This document shows, in pieces, positions 25,157-37,190 of a stretch of DNA of 64,000 bases. Both the position numbers and the translations under genes were made by a program. The notes under the pieces were generated by a model, which made no database searches, was not told where the DNA came from, and was given only the letters and a program-made list of their open reading frames with translations. Source of the DNA: Gymnogyps californianus (Eukaryota; Chordata; Aves; Accipitriformes; Cathartidae); assembly GCF_018139145.2 (NCBI RefSeq), contig NC_059473.1, positions 6,130,503 through 6,194,502 on the forward strand. The letters run 5' to 3'. How positions within the stretch are numbered: the first letter of the stretch is position 1; the number at the start of each line of letters is the position of its first letter.

Positions 25157-26740
25157 TAGAGTCTTCATATTCAGATTGCCAGTTGGATTTTTGGTTGCAT
25201 CCAGTCATCAGTTAGAAAAACTGATAGCAGCTTATCTGTGTCCAGTGCTACTTTTTGTCTTCTGACATTAACAATACTTGTGCATGCTCTGAGATTGCTA
25301 AGGGACAATGTCTATTGAGTAGCAGTAAACATTCGCTAAGCAGCCATGTTCATTGCCTCTTTTCAGTCTCTTATACATCTACAGTGTGACTCCTGTGAAG
25401 GGCAGCGCCAACCAGCAGTGCGTCTATTCAGAAACGGCTTTTAGATGGAAACTGAAAAACTTCATTGCCTCAAGAGTTTGTTTCAAATTTGTCATTCAAA
25501 AAATGTGTGTAATTTAAAACAAAAAATACCAGCCATTCTAAAAATGAGGTAGTCATTAGCCATGAGATATTATCTTGTAAGTACTGTGCCACCTTGTTTT
25601 GCCCTTTCTTTTTAAGGTTTCCCTTCCTTAAGCCTGGCCTCATAACTGTTCATTTCCTCAATGGCCATTAGGTGCAAAACTGTACTGATCCATTGGATAT
25701 CAGCTTTACACTTATTTTACTGATGTCCATTGCTGCCACTTGTTGCAAATGTTGTGCATGGGCGAGCAAGTGATGATTGCTCAGTCTGCACCAAAATTCA
25801 TGTTCTCAGTATTATCCTACCTGAGACCTCTCTGAGACATCCTGTTTGTTATATTGTGCAGCAGACATTTGATGTATCTTTGCAAGCTCATACAGACCGT
25901 GTCCAGTTTTGGTACCTCACTCTGTGCTGTGAGGTAGGTTGCAGGTTGCCAGACTTGTCCAGATATCTGTTGTACTTTGGGACAGTGCCAGCGGGATCTG
26001 CAGGCCTCTCCTGCAGACGCATGAACAAATCTCCCATGGGAATGTTTTTCTCTTCCATCAGCCATCTGGAGCTCTTGTAGGCAGACTTGATGAATTGCAT
26101 CAGACAGGTAAGAATACCTGTGCTTCCATGAGCAGTATGGAAGCGTATTTCCAGCATGCCGCTTTCTGATAGCCTGCCTGCTTGTCTCCCAGCGAAGGTC
26201 TGGGCTATGTCTGGGACTCCAAAGGATCATTCATTTTTGGATGCTAAGCTCTGATAAGATGCCAGTGCTCTACAACAGGAGCACAGATATCAAACTTCAC
26301 TCCAGTATCTTACCCTGAGTACTTAAAAGCATTATGAGGCATTGTCTGCTGTGTTTCTCTGCTTTCTGCAAGATGCTTCCAAGTTTCCAACTGATTTTTT
26401 TTTTATTGTTATTACTGTCTTTGTAAGTTGTGACATTAATTTTTCCATAAAGTGACAACCAGGCTATGAGGCAGATGAAGCTGCCTGTCCTAAACACTGT
26501 GTGGAGTGAGCATGTTGTCAGCTGTCTCTCTCATTAGTCATCCTTAACATTAGATCATTTTATCAGTTGAATAAATTTTAGAGAGATTACAGTCTCTGAA
26601 AATGATCATTGGAAAATTGATCATTGGTTAACCATGGGTTTTAAATACTTGAGAGGTTGCTGCAAAGAGAAAAGGAAAAATCCATGTACCATAGTGTCTA
26701 GGGTAAGAAATATGGAAATCTTTGAAATGAGAATTATTTA
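25157..26740. other. Unassigned DNA between two CR1 fragments
   Basis: About 1.6 kb separates two same-orientation CR1 pieces. The part at 25,730-26,230 is locally more G+C-rich and has overlapping open frames on both strands (116 codons on +, 137 on -), but neither translation looks like a known protein. It contains a direct repeat GATCATTGG at 26,604-26,612 and 26,619-26,627. Confidence 0.45.
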
Positions 26741-26939
26741 AACTAGGAAAAACTTTTCCAGGGTAAAGGATAGTGAAGCACTCAGATAGGTTGCCTGTGG
26801 AGCTTGTTGCCTTTGGAGCACTGAAGATGTTTACGTGAAGGTTAGTCACGTCTGTCAGAATGGAATGGGTTTGGCCCTTCCAGGGGCTGGACAATGGAGT
26901 AGATAACTTTTCTGAGTCTCCTCCAGTACAAGGACTTAA
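26741..26939 (+). repeat. Degraded CR1 LINE 3' end
   Basis: In order, the segment shows the landmarks of the CR1 3' region: a GGAAAAACTTTTCC block, GGGTAAAGGATAGTGAAGCACT, AGGTTGCCTGTGG, a GAAGATGTTTA block, and finally GGGGCTGGACAATGGAGTAG with a terminal CCAGTAC. These correspond to GGTGGTGAAGCACTGGAACAGG, TTGCCCAGGGAGGTTG, TTGGAGATGTTCA and GGTTGGACTAGATGATCTC in avian CR1. There are many substitutions, so it is an old copy. The terminal ATTCTATGA repeats are missing. Confidence 0.65.
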
Positions 26940-27785
26940 TGGTTGTTGTTGTTGTTTTGGGTTTGGGTTTTTTTGGAAGGAAGAGGTATTCTGATGAAAA
27001 CTTTCTTCTAAAGACACATTCAAAAGATGTGCATTTCCATCAGTTTAGTACTGCAGAATTTGGTGGCTTTCTATCTGGAAAAGATGCACACACCTTTTAA
27101 AAACATCTTTCATGAAGCTCATGTCATTATTTAATTTAACAAAAAATGTTGAAGTTATACATTAACATTCAGAGATCTGCAAAACTGCCTGAAATCAGAT
27201 ATTTACTGACTTACTGTGATTTAGTGTGTCAATAATTTATTAAAACTAACAACTGTGTCTCTTTGCCCAAGACTTGCAATCTTCTAAATCCTTTAGAAAC
27301 AATTAAATTTTGCACAAAAATTTTAATATGGTTAACTAACAAAATAATGAGGTATCTCAAAACAGTCTCTGTGCATTGAATAATGCAAGTTATGTATATA
27401 TTATTTATTTATATATATGTATGTGTATATATATAAAAAATCTTAAAACCTGCTGTTAAGACACAGGCCATTTTGAACGTGATTGGCAGCACATCAGCAG
27501 ATAAATCTTCCTGATTACTTTGGACCTTTTAGTCACTAAATGTCAAATGTAGAAAAGCTTACTCATTTTATAGAGAGAAATAATTTGAAGTAAAGCTATC
27601 TAAAAGCTAAGATCTCCTCTAGTAGCAGAAGCTGTACTTGTTAATTTTTCCAAGCATGTAGAGGACAGCAAGAGTTTATGCTGAAAAAAATCAGATTAAA
27701 ATGAAGCTAGTGTTTATTATTCATAATTGTAGCTCACCACTAGGCACATCTTTTGCAGCTGACACTCACTTTGATATGCTACTGT
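26940..27785. other. Non-coding DNA; A+T-rich
   Basis: No gene seen. It contains a TTG trinucleotide run plus poly-T near 26,941-26,973 and the TA-rich microsatellite at 27,391-27,436. Confidence 0.6.
27391..27436. repeat. (TA)n / (TATG)n microsatellite
   Basis: An interrupted TATATA/TATG tract (TATGTATATATTATTTATTT followed by ATATATATGTATGTGTATATATATA). It is low-complexity, likely length-polymorphic, and has no coding content. Confidence 0.9.
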
Positions 27786-27938
27786 AGAATCATAGAATCG
27801 TTTAGGTTGGAAAAGACCTTTAAGATCATTGAGTCCAACCGTTAACCTAGCACTGCGAAGTCCACCACTAAACCATGTCAGTAAGCGCCACATCTACACG
27901 TCTTTTAAATACCTCCACGGATGGTGACTCAACCACTT
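27786..27938 (-). repeat. CR1 LINE 3'-end fragment, antisense
   Basis: Starting at AGAATCATAGAATCGTTTAG and continuing through GGTTGGAAAAGACCTTTAAG and ATCATTGAGTCCAACC, this is the exact reverse-complement architecture of an avian CR1 3' terminus. That terminus reads GGTTGGACTC(A/G)ATGATCTT ... CCTAAACGATTCTATGATTCT. It continues with the CCACCACTAAACCATGTC, GCGCCACATCTACACGTCTT and GATGGTGACTCAACCACTT blocks and then stops abruptly, the usual 5' truncation of CR1. It is the best-preserved CR1 in the window, lies on the minus strand and carries no intact reverse transcriptase. Confidence 0.93.
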
Positions 27939-29980
27939 GATGACATCTTCATATTGATTTTAATCTGTCCTTTTAAGTCTGCCCAATCTATTTGTATTGT
28001 TCCCCCTATGTTAAGGGATCACTGCAAATGGGAGTAGGAGACTTACTACTTTTAATATGACTGAAGCCATATTTTCAAACAATGACCATTCTGGTAAAGC
28101 ACTCACAGTAAGAGTATCTAATAAAGGTGATTTAATATAGAGGGAATTACAAAGCTAAGCAAAAGTTTAAGTCTTACTATAAATTACTGATTCCTCTGTG
28201 GCATTTAGATTGTGAATATTTGGAATGTATCTCGGGGAAATGGTTTTGGAGCCAAGTATATTCAAAGCATGGAATAAGAATGAATGAGAAACCTGCAAAT
28301 TAACATGAAAATATTGCAGATACAACATGAGGACATTATAAATTTTACTTTGGCTCAACTATTAGAAATGACAATTTTGCTAGCTATGATTGTAGAGTAC
28401 CAAAATGAAGTAGAAGCAGGGTGCTTATATCATCTTTAACTTGTATGATAATGGAAATCTGTTAGATATTTCTCTGGGGATAATTCTCAAAATAGATTGG
28501 GATAAATCCTGTGATGACAAGAACCAAAAATCTATGCTTTATGCTTGGAAAGAGCTTCCAGGCTGTCCTGGAAGAATTTGGTAGGTCCTGTGGCAGTGTG
28601 TGACATTCAGGATGTTGACCTTATGAACAAGTCAAAAATCATAGAAAAATTATTAGTAAGCATTTGTGATGTTCAGAGGAGTGGTCTGGGAGATCCAGAT
28701 AGAATTTTGACGCCAGGAAGAAAATGGCAATGTCCTCAGTACCTTCAAGGGAACCAGACTTTCAGGGACCTAGCTGTGCTTTGATGTGGTTTTGACTTCA
28801 CGCATCACTTGTACCAGATTTGCAAGCGTATTTAAACATGTAGTAGTGCAAGTAATGATTCACTGGAGTTTACAGAAGGGTGTGAATTAACTGAGTCTCA
28901 GAGGTGATTCTGGCCATTTCACTAAACTTTTTGTTATTATTATTATATCCCTGTGCTCCTGTGGAAGTGTAGTCCATGGTCTTCAAACCTGTAGATCAAG
29001 TAGCTGTATAGATCTAAATGAGCAAACTTCTCCCAGCTGGCTATTTGGGTATGTGTAGGTGCTTAACTGAAAGGACAAATGCAGTAGTTGTGCAATGTCA
29101 GATTAGGTGTTCTGGTGAAAACAGACCCTCTGGTATATAAAATTAATACCATTACATATCTGGTGGATGATAAATTATTCTCTTAGATCATCTCTGTATT
29201 CTGTCATTCATAGCCTTTTTCTTGTCTGAGAGGGGTCTGTTTTTCTGGGGAGCTTTCCAACCATCTGATGAACAATGCTGTATATAGCCAAGTTTATTAC
29301 TGTACTAGAATTTGATTTTTAAATCCTGAAGAGATTTAAAGAGGAATTTTTCCCTTCTACCTCTTCATCTTCCTTTGTTTACTTAAAGGAAGAGTTGAAT
29401 GCATATACAATATGCTGAAAATTAAGGTAAAAATATCAAATGGTGCTTTTTAAATTTAAGGTCATTGATTCGTCCTGCTGTATACATAAATTTTAACTTC
29501 AAGAAGCTGATTAAGTATATGTCAGCATATGTTAAAAAAAAAAGAAGATTAGCAGTCTGTAAAAAAAAGGTAAAATTGTACTATTTATTATAAGATTTGG
29601 GTGGAGAAAATGTCTTTGAATTCACTAGCGTTGTCTAATATTTTCTCTTCAATTTATTTTTTGTTTTTTGGCTTTACCATTTATTGCCGTTTTCTGCCCA
29701 TCAGAAATCTATTTCAGTGGTTTTCAATAAATAACATAAGACTTAAGCACAGATTTTGTCACTATGTATTGCTATGAAGCAGAAGAATGTTACATTACAT
29801 AAGAGTAGGAAATGAAACAGGTTAGCTTTAATTTTTCTTCCTTCTTTCTGAGAGGTAGTATTAAATATGGCACTATATATATGAAGAGTACACATCAGAT
29901 GTATACAACAAGAATTTATCACCAGGAAGAAAAAACAAGGAGAAATGAATATGTTACATAAGATCACCATGCTAATCTTG

Positions 29981-29998
29981 AAAAAAAAAAAAAAAAAA
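29981..29998. repeat. A18 homopolymer
   Basis: Eighteen consecutive A residues. No retrocopied gene, SINE body or target-site duplication could be recognised next to it, so it is treated as simple sequence. Confidence 0.9.
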
Positions 29999-30819
29999 GA
30001 GTATTATTTCTCAGTGCCTGTTAACTAAACTACATTCTCTATCCTGAAACATCTTTTGTTTGTAAGACACAAAGAAACAAGATTCTGAGATGTTAAAATG
30101 GGGTGAATGTGTAATGTATCCAAGACTGTACTCGTGTTATTATTTATCTTTGATCAAGTTTGTCCTGATGTTGTCCACAATGCACAGAAACCTTCCTTAA
30201 GTACTATCACTTTCAGTTCATTCCACCAATATTCCTCACTGTTCTGGTTTTCTGCTTATTATATCTGGTTAATATTGATATTCACAATATCTATTCCTGT
30301 TGCTTATTCTTTATTATTGGTTATGTACAAAAAAGTAGTCCACACGATTGGGTTTAGCAGAAATGGAATCTCTAGGTTCTATATGTTTTGAGGTAACATT
30401 CTGTTGTATTAATCCTACACAAAACAGGCAATGCAATTCAGTAAGACTTGCTAGTAAGGCATAAATTCCACTTCATTAAGCAGGTGGGACTGCCCTGGGA
30501 GGAAAATCAAAAGTTAGACCAGATCATCTGGTTCTTCATCAAGGTATATGTCCACTGGATTTTCAGTCTCTGTGACCTTTTACAACTATGTTTTCTTGTT
30601 ATACTTTGGTTCAGCATCAGAACACTATTTTAAAAAATATTTATTGACTGTATTTACATTTAAACTGTGCAAAGACCTTTATAAATGGTATATAATTAAG
30701 AGCTGAGCAAAATTTCAACAGCCAAACCAAATTATATTGGCTAATCTTTACCTGGAGATTTCCCAGGTTAGTGATTCTGGATTTAGCATCCGTCTGTCCT
30801 TCTGACTAGGACTATATTC

Positions 30820-30848
30820 TTTTTTTTAATTTTTTTTTTTTTTTTTTT
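30820..30848. repeat. T-rich homopolymer tract
   Basis: Two T-runs separated by AA: about eight T residues and then 18 T residues at 30,831-30,848. It could be the complement of a poly(A) tail, but no adjacent retrotransposon body is visible. Confidence 0.85.
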
Positions 30849-31857
30849 AAGCTGTAAGCTGTCTTCTGTGAGATTCATTCTGCAGCCATCTCAAATGTTT
30901 GGCAAGCAACTTTTTTTCTCCTCATCCATCAGAAGGTGAATAGAATATAATTCTACTGATGCTTCAGATGGCTTGTATCACTTAGAGACATGCAAGGTGC
31001 CTCAGAGTACATTATACTGATGAGAAACGTCTGTTACTGCTAGAGCTTCAAACCCTTCATGCAGCCAGAGCTGTATGAAACCATGTAAACTAACTGCTCA
31101 AGAAGTATCCAAAAGGAGTAACTAAAATTTGTGTGTGTGTGTTTGCATTCATTTATTTGTCTCTGATCTTAACGATATTTCAGAGACATTCAAGTCAGAT
31201 TTCCAAGTTTTATTTGCAACCATGTGGAAGATAGATGCAGAGATTCTTGCTTAACCATGTGCTGTCAAGGGCTTTAGGAGAAGCAGAAAATGTTGTGAAA
31301 ATTGTGATGAAACTGAGTGTCTCACACAGGGTGATACTGGCTGATCCTCTGCCAGCAGAATGGTGGGGACTTGCGTCCTTTGCACCTCCCTGGTGTCCCA
31401 CCATCCCACTTCTCTATCCCATTGTTTATAACAGAGGCACTGGCCTCTTCCCTGAAGGAGAAGCAGTGACTGAGCAGTTTTATTTCATCTCTGTATGTTG
31501 ACTGTTACCATCTATAATTGTTTGCTTATGTCTTTTACAGAATAAGAAAAAAATAGGTTTGACATGTCATTCAAGATGTTCTTGAGATGGGTCACTTGAA
31601 TCTAGCGAGTAGGTTGCTTACATTGACACACTGCTTGCAAATGCCTTACGGGGTTCTCTTGGGTCCTTGGGAAGTCCTTGGGTTCTTGGGGAGTGGTATG
31701 TAAGCTGAACACAGGTCAGAGTCAGTGGGGAAAAATGCATACTTTTTCACAGTTGAATTTGCTTCAGTTTCCTGAGTTTCAGTTTCAACTTAATCCTTAA
31801 ACAATGGTTTTATTGAAGTAAACTTTCAATTTTCAAGGCTAGAGTACAAACCTGGGG

Positions 31858-31893
31858 TTTGGATTTCCCCTGTGCTTTGGATTTCCCCTGTGC
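31858..31893. repeat. Perfect 18-bp tandem duplication
   Basis: Two identical adjacent copies of TTTGGATTTCCCCTGTGC, followed by the first three bases of a third. Perfect identity suggests a recent event. Confidence 0.93.
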
Positions 31894-32712
31894 TTTGCTG
31901 AAGTAATCTTACCTTGTAGTGCACCTGCCTGGAGAGGCTCATAGATGGAAGACAGAAATCTGTTAGAGACCTGCTTTTTCACCGTGTTGATATGTTATAT
32001 AGGAGCAGGTACTGTTTCTATGTTGTGAAAATGAGTATTACAGCAATACTGCTAGTATGGAGTAATTTATGGAGGATTCAGTAACTGCAGGCTGTTATTC
32101 TGAACAAAGACAAGTGTTACTGAAGAGTCTTTGAGAATATTACTGCAGTCTAAAATAATCTCTGATTGCTTAAAGATTGCTTTGCGATATTTTAAGGCTT
32201 TCAGCCAGCCTGTTTTGAGTAACTGTAAATGTACTGCAAAACAACATTCACACTAGAGTGTTGCAGCAGAAGGTATGTTTGCCCTACATATCATAATGGG
32301 TAGAAATCCCCAAGATCCCTGGACAAGCACTAAATGAGCTGGAAGCAGCCTAGCTGTAGTAACGTGGAGCTCTGCGTGGCTGAGAAGCAGACTAAATTAA
32401 CCTGCACAGTGAGGTTGCTTCTAGCACCCCAGAAAGCGTGGCAAAACACTGCCAGCTCAGAGCTGACTCGTACATCTACATGTTACACTGCACAGCATAA
32501 ATATGTCTTCACTGAAGACTTGAATAAAACATTTATGTGCTATTGTAGTCTGAGCTGCTTATTCTCCGTTACCAGCTTGTGTATCAGATATACCTGATCT
32601 TTGGCCAGTGTTACCACTGAGGGACCACCTAGTTCCAATTGGAAACATCACTTAATTCATGCCAGAAGATTTTTGTGTGTGAACAAAATGGTGGATTGAG
32701 GCATCCCATTCT

Positions 32713-32826
32713 CGGAATCCTAGGAATGGATCTGTACTAGGAATCATCTAGGAATGATGATCTATGATGATCATCATCATCTAGGAATGATGATTATCTA
32801 GGAACTACTGATCATCTAGGAATCCT
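32713..32826. repeat. Irregular short repeat cluster built on CTAGGAAT/GATGATC
   Basis: Within about 110 bp the core CTAGGAA occurs six times, interleaved with GATGAT and ATCATC blocks (for example ATCATCTAGGAATGATGATC and ATCATCATCTAGGAATGATG). The arrangement is both tandem and partly palindromic because GATGAT and ATCATC are complementary. It is non-coding and likely unstable in length. Confidence 0.85.
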
Positions 32827-35800
32827 CTGTACTCTTGATGCAGGAAAAAAGGGATGCCTCTTAATACTTGTGTGAAAAAAAGGAAAAAAATCTTCATTTT
32901 TATAATTTTTTTTGTTTTCTTGTTTAACATTGACTGAAGTTTTAAAGATGTAGCACACTTTTTTCAAGAATATTTTTATAAACAGCATTGAGTAAACTGG
33001 TTTTATGGCATGTCATCTCTATAGCAGGTCTGTGGGGGCATGTCTTGATTTCAGCCACAGGTATGATTACAGAGTGGGTGGCTTTGCTCTGCAGTGTAGT
33101 ATTGCTGGTTAGATTTTGTGTTCCTCGAGTTCAATTTGTGGCACATGCCAGAGACCACAGTCATAGGGGTTCAGGTAGCATGGCTGGAGCTCTTATTTAT
33201 AGGTGTGCCTTTTTGTTAACTTTGGATCTTCTGGCAGTTTTTATCCTGGTATATCAACCTGGTTTATATCCTGGTTTCATTCTTCTGCTCCAAAACAAAG
33301 CCACACTTTCTAAGAAAGGCAGGTTGGATAGAAATGACATTACCTTGTGCCTATCAGGACCCAGTCTGAAAGCAAAAGGAAGTCTGATTTCTTTAATTGT
33401 AACAGAGTACTGTCCGCTATAGAAGCTTAAAAAGAGCGGCCTTTGTTTCCTAGGTCTGATAGTTCTGCCACAGTGATGGGTTTGCCTGAGTAACTTATGC
33501 CTTCTTATCTTGTGTGCGAATCTGGATTTCTGACAGAAAGTGCAGTTTCTCTGTCTACCACATCCAGCATCTGCATGATCTTATATTCAACTTGATTTTC
33601 AAGTATTGCCATCTTGAACTTTAAAATCAAGTTCTTCTTTAACCATAGCTTCAAAACCAAAGAATAAATTTTGTCCGTCTTCATTCTGCTTAATAGTTCT
33701 GCTATGGGTTTCTTTATGTTCACACAGGATTTATTTAAAAAAAAAAAGAAAAAAAAGTAGCTCTTGAAAATATGTTTCAATGTACCAGTGATGGTAGCTG
33801 CAGCTGTGGGTTTGCTTTTTTACATTACAGTAAGCAAGTTCTTAAATGCCTTTGTAAACAGGTAAGTTTCTACTTAAAGCAGAGTTTGCAGTCTGTTGTA
33901 AAATTCACAGAAATAGCAAACTTGTTGGAGAACTGGTAGATTAGACCAACAGTCCTGACAAAATGGACTGCAGAGAATCCGTGCTGAGAGAAAGCATACT
34001 CAAAGTCAACCAGTTTTCAAAATCACAATGGTCTTTCCCAGTAGTGTGTGTGAGACCAGCTTAGCTGACCCAGTATCGCAGTTTGCTGCCACCAAAAAAG
34101 TTGGTACTCTTGCTTTTCTCAGCCACACACTTCCAGTCTTTCCTTTATGCTGGTCCTGGTCATGACTTGACTTCTGTGTGACTGGGATACAGTGCACGAA
34201 GCTAGCAGAAAATAACAAGTGAATAGCTTTCCACCACCATACAGAGATGAACTGGCTAAGCTGGGATCACTCGGGCTAGCAGGAATGGGATCATCCAAAA
34301 GGAAGCAGAAGCAAGGGGTTAGGACTGCTCTTTTCAGTGAGAAAGTTGGATCGGCTCCTTTTATCATCCCTGATCACTCCAAAAGGGCTCATTTTTTGCT
34401 GGCACTCTGAACAAGCAGCTGTGTATTGCGTTTTCCTGGTTTTTCTGCGGTTAGGTTACTCTGGTTACCTCTGATAAGTGGTTGTCTCCAGCACACACTG
34501 GTAACAATTAACTTGGGGACAGTGGTGTCCACTGCTCTGCCTGTTTACAAAGCTAATAGGTATCTGTGCCCTTAATGTGGTTAATCAAGGATACTCTAAG
34601 GTGGGCACAGTTAGTTCACACTTTCTTACACACAAATCTTTATGCATGTTAGTTTTCATACTGCAGTGAATAATATTATTGATTAACCCTTAACTAGCCC
34701 ATGCTATTGAGATTTTGGAGAAAGCAGTAGAAACGCAACTTTGGAAGGGAAAGCTGTAACTTTAAAATCTGTTCTTTCTGCTTCTATGCCAGCCACTTCT
34801 GTTTCAGGAAAAGCAGTAGCCTCTCTATTCCCTGTGCTGCTTTTGTCTCCCATCCAAAAAAACCTTGCCAGCAACCTGGTATCTCAGTAAGCACAGCCTG
34901 GGTGCCTGCCTTCAGGAGGCTTCTGCCAGCTGCTCAGCATAAAAAACTTGCAGACCACTCTGTGTCACTTGGGATGGGATGGGGCTTTCCAGAGAAACAC
35001 CAGCCGGGCCTATTCCCTTTTCCCTACATGTGCCATTTCACTCAGATGCCCAAAAGAACTGTGCATATATGGAGCAAAGAAGGGATTTAATTCAGCAGTG
35101 CTGTGATTATGCAAAGCACCCTCTGACATGGATGGGAACTGTACAGAAACAAAGATTGCAGGAGAGCGTGCTGACAAAAGGAAAGATTTATTGATCTAAA
35201 ACCTATATTAATGTTTATTTTAAGAAAACAAGCAAACAAAAAAACCCCAAAGTGCAAGCTTCCTGATCCAAGCTTTCAACTTGTATGCGTAGTTATTTCA
35301 CAGAAGACTCATTTTAGACATCGGCACCTTGCTCGGTCTGTTCTCCATTGTATAGCGTAGTTGTATAGTATCCAACTGCTTCAGAAACAATAAAGTCACC
35401 TTCCCTGGTGATGGTCAAAAACCCCATTCTTGCTTTTAATAGAGGGGAACATTGTGCCTTCCTCAGGAAAAATAGTATCTTAAGGCGAATGGAAACCAGA
35501 AGTGCTCAGTGGTGGGCCAGTACCTTTACTGTACAGATCTTTCTGCCCACAGTGTTTTAATGTCAAAAAGCTGCCATTTTCTTCCCTTGAAACAACCTTC
35601 CCGTAGATATTCCCAAGCCCTTAGTAGTTTTCCTGTGGAATGGTCAGTTGTCTCTTCTTCAGCTCCTCTGACTGGCAGTGCACTTTATGGTCCGATCACA
35701 GAGAACAAGAGTTAGTTAGGGTCTTGGATGAGGATGAAGAGCATTTTAAACAAAAAATTATCCTCAGGATGTTAAGACTGCTCTGGGAACAAATGGGGTA

Positions 35801-37190
35801 CAGAAAGATGGGAAGCGAGACTTTGATACATGATTTGACAATCCAGTTGTGACTGTGCCAAAGTGACGTTTCTGTCACATCACATTGTCCATTAACTCTT
35901 TTGGCAAGTTGTATTTCCTATGGGAGTCAGATACAATGAGTGGCGTCCAGGGATAGTGTTTCTTCTCGAGGTTTTTCCATGGTATGCAGCTTGGTTTCCA
36001 ACATGCAAGTCGCACACGCTGACAAGAATCAGATGCACCTGTTCTTGACCAGGACCCGCTCCACAGATGCAGATTTATAGAGCCTAAAAAGAAAGGGCTG
36101 AAGGGTGTGTACCAGTTGAGCTGGATAATTTCACTGCCAGAGATATTTTTAGTATAAATTGTGTACTTGCATCTAAGTTTAGAGTGATTGTAATTATGTC
36201 AGAAGTTTTGTTATGCAAAAATAAGCAGCTGCTAAAGACTGAGGGCAACTAGGGACCACAAAGTGCACTGATTCACATGTGGTAATGCTTTTTCTAATGT
36301 GCCCGGTGGGATTTCTTGCCTAAACTCTACCTTTACTGCCTGCTTCAGCAAAGCATCTTGCTCTTTACCAACCTTAACAGAGCTTCTTCAGTTATTTTTC
36401 TGCTTGTCTTGTTCACTGGACTGTGAGAGGTGCTCTGTCATCTTTTCCTCAACAACATCTGCACTTTGATTATAAGCTCCGGATTTTTCCTTGCAAAGCA
36501 ACACTGTGCAGTATTGTATGTACATATTGTGTGTATAGTCTTCACATTTCCCTGGGCTCATCTCTAAAATCTCAGAAGATTTATAAAGATATCAGAAATG
36601 CATTTATTGTATGCATGCAGAAAGTGTGGTCTGCGGAAGTACAGCATGCACATTATTGTGCTTACCAAGAAAGGAGCAAAGGGGTTTGCTAGCCAAGGGC
36701 AAAGAACTCTCTTCTTTAAGCTTTCAGTCAAAAAACAGTCTAGACATTTTTATCACATTAAACAGTCTGGAGCATTTAATAGGTATGTGACAGGAAGAAA
36801 AGCAGTCTGAACTAGCTGACCAGTTTTCTTATGGGAAAAGCCTGCTGGGCCCAAGTTTTTATTCTTTGCAATGGTAATTATTATGCTGGAAATGCTTAAT
36901 GGTGATATATGAAGCAAAGCTGGTTTTAGACATGTAAAAATGTTACCCTCACTTTCTACGGGGTCTGCTGTGCTTTGCGTGTGACACTGCTCTTGATTTT
37001 GATGGGCGCTATACTTGATGAGTGTGTGTGCGCGCCACTTGTTACTAAGTTGTAGGAGGCCAGAGTGGATAGCGGCAGCATTAGTTAAGCACCACAGAAC
37101 ACTTCGGTGCATGCAGCCAGTGCAAATGGCAAAACATTTTCTTTCTATCGCTGCTAGGGTCCCTTTATCAATTTTTATGGTGTAACAAGT

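Larger units (their letters stand above)
27939..37190. other. Non-coding DNA; no gene seen
   Basis: No supported exons. Short open frames, including one of 144 codons with hydrophobic stretches at 32,988-33,422 (+), have no recognisable family. The block contains an A18 run (29,981-29,998), a T18 run (30,831-30,848) and two local tandem duplications annotated separately. Confidence 0.55.

Noticed and set aside
25730..26230. Overlapping open frames on both strands
   Set aside because: Mutual overlap in a locally G+C-richer patch explains the lack of stops. Neither product is recognisable.
26628..27023. 131-codon minus-strand open frame
   Set aside because: It largely lies antisense to the degraded CR1 element at 26,741-26,939.
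29981..29998. A18 run as the tail of a processed pseudogene or retrotransposon
   Set aside because: No gene-like or repeat-like body precedes it, and no flanking duplication was seen.
32988..33422. 144-codon open frame with hydrophobic stretches, possible membrane protein
   Set aside because: The hydrophobicity follows from T-rich non-coding DNA. No family signature, no conserved residues, no gene context.
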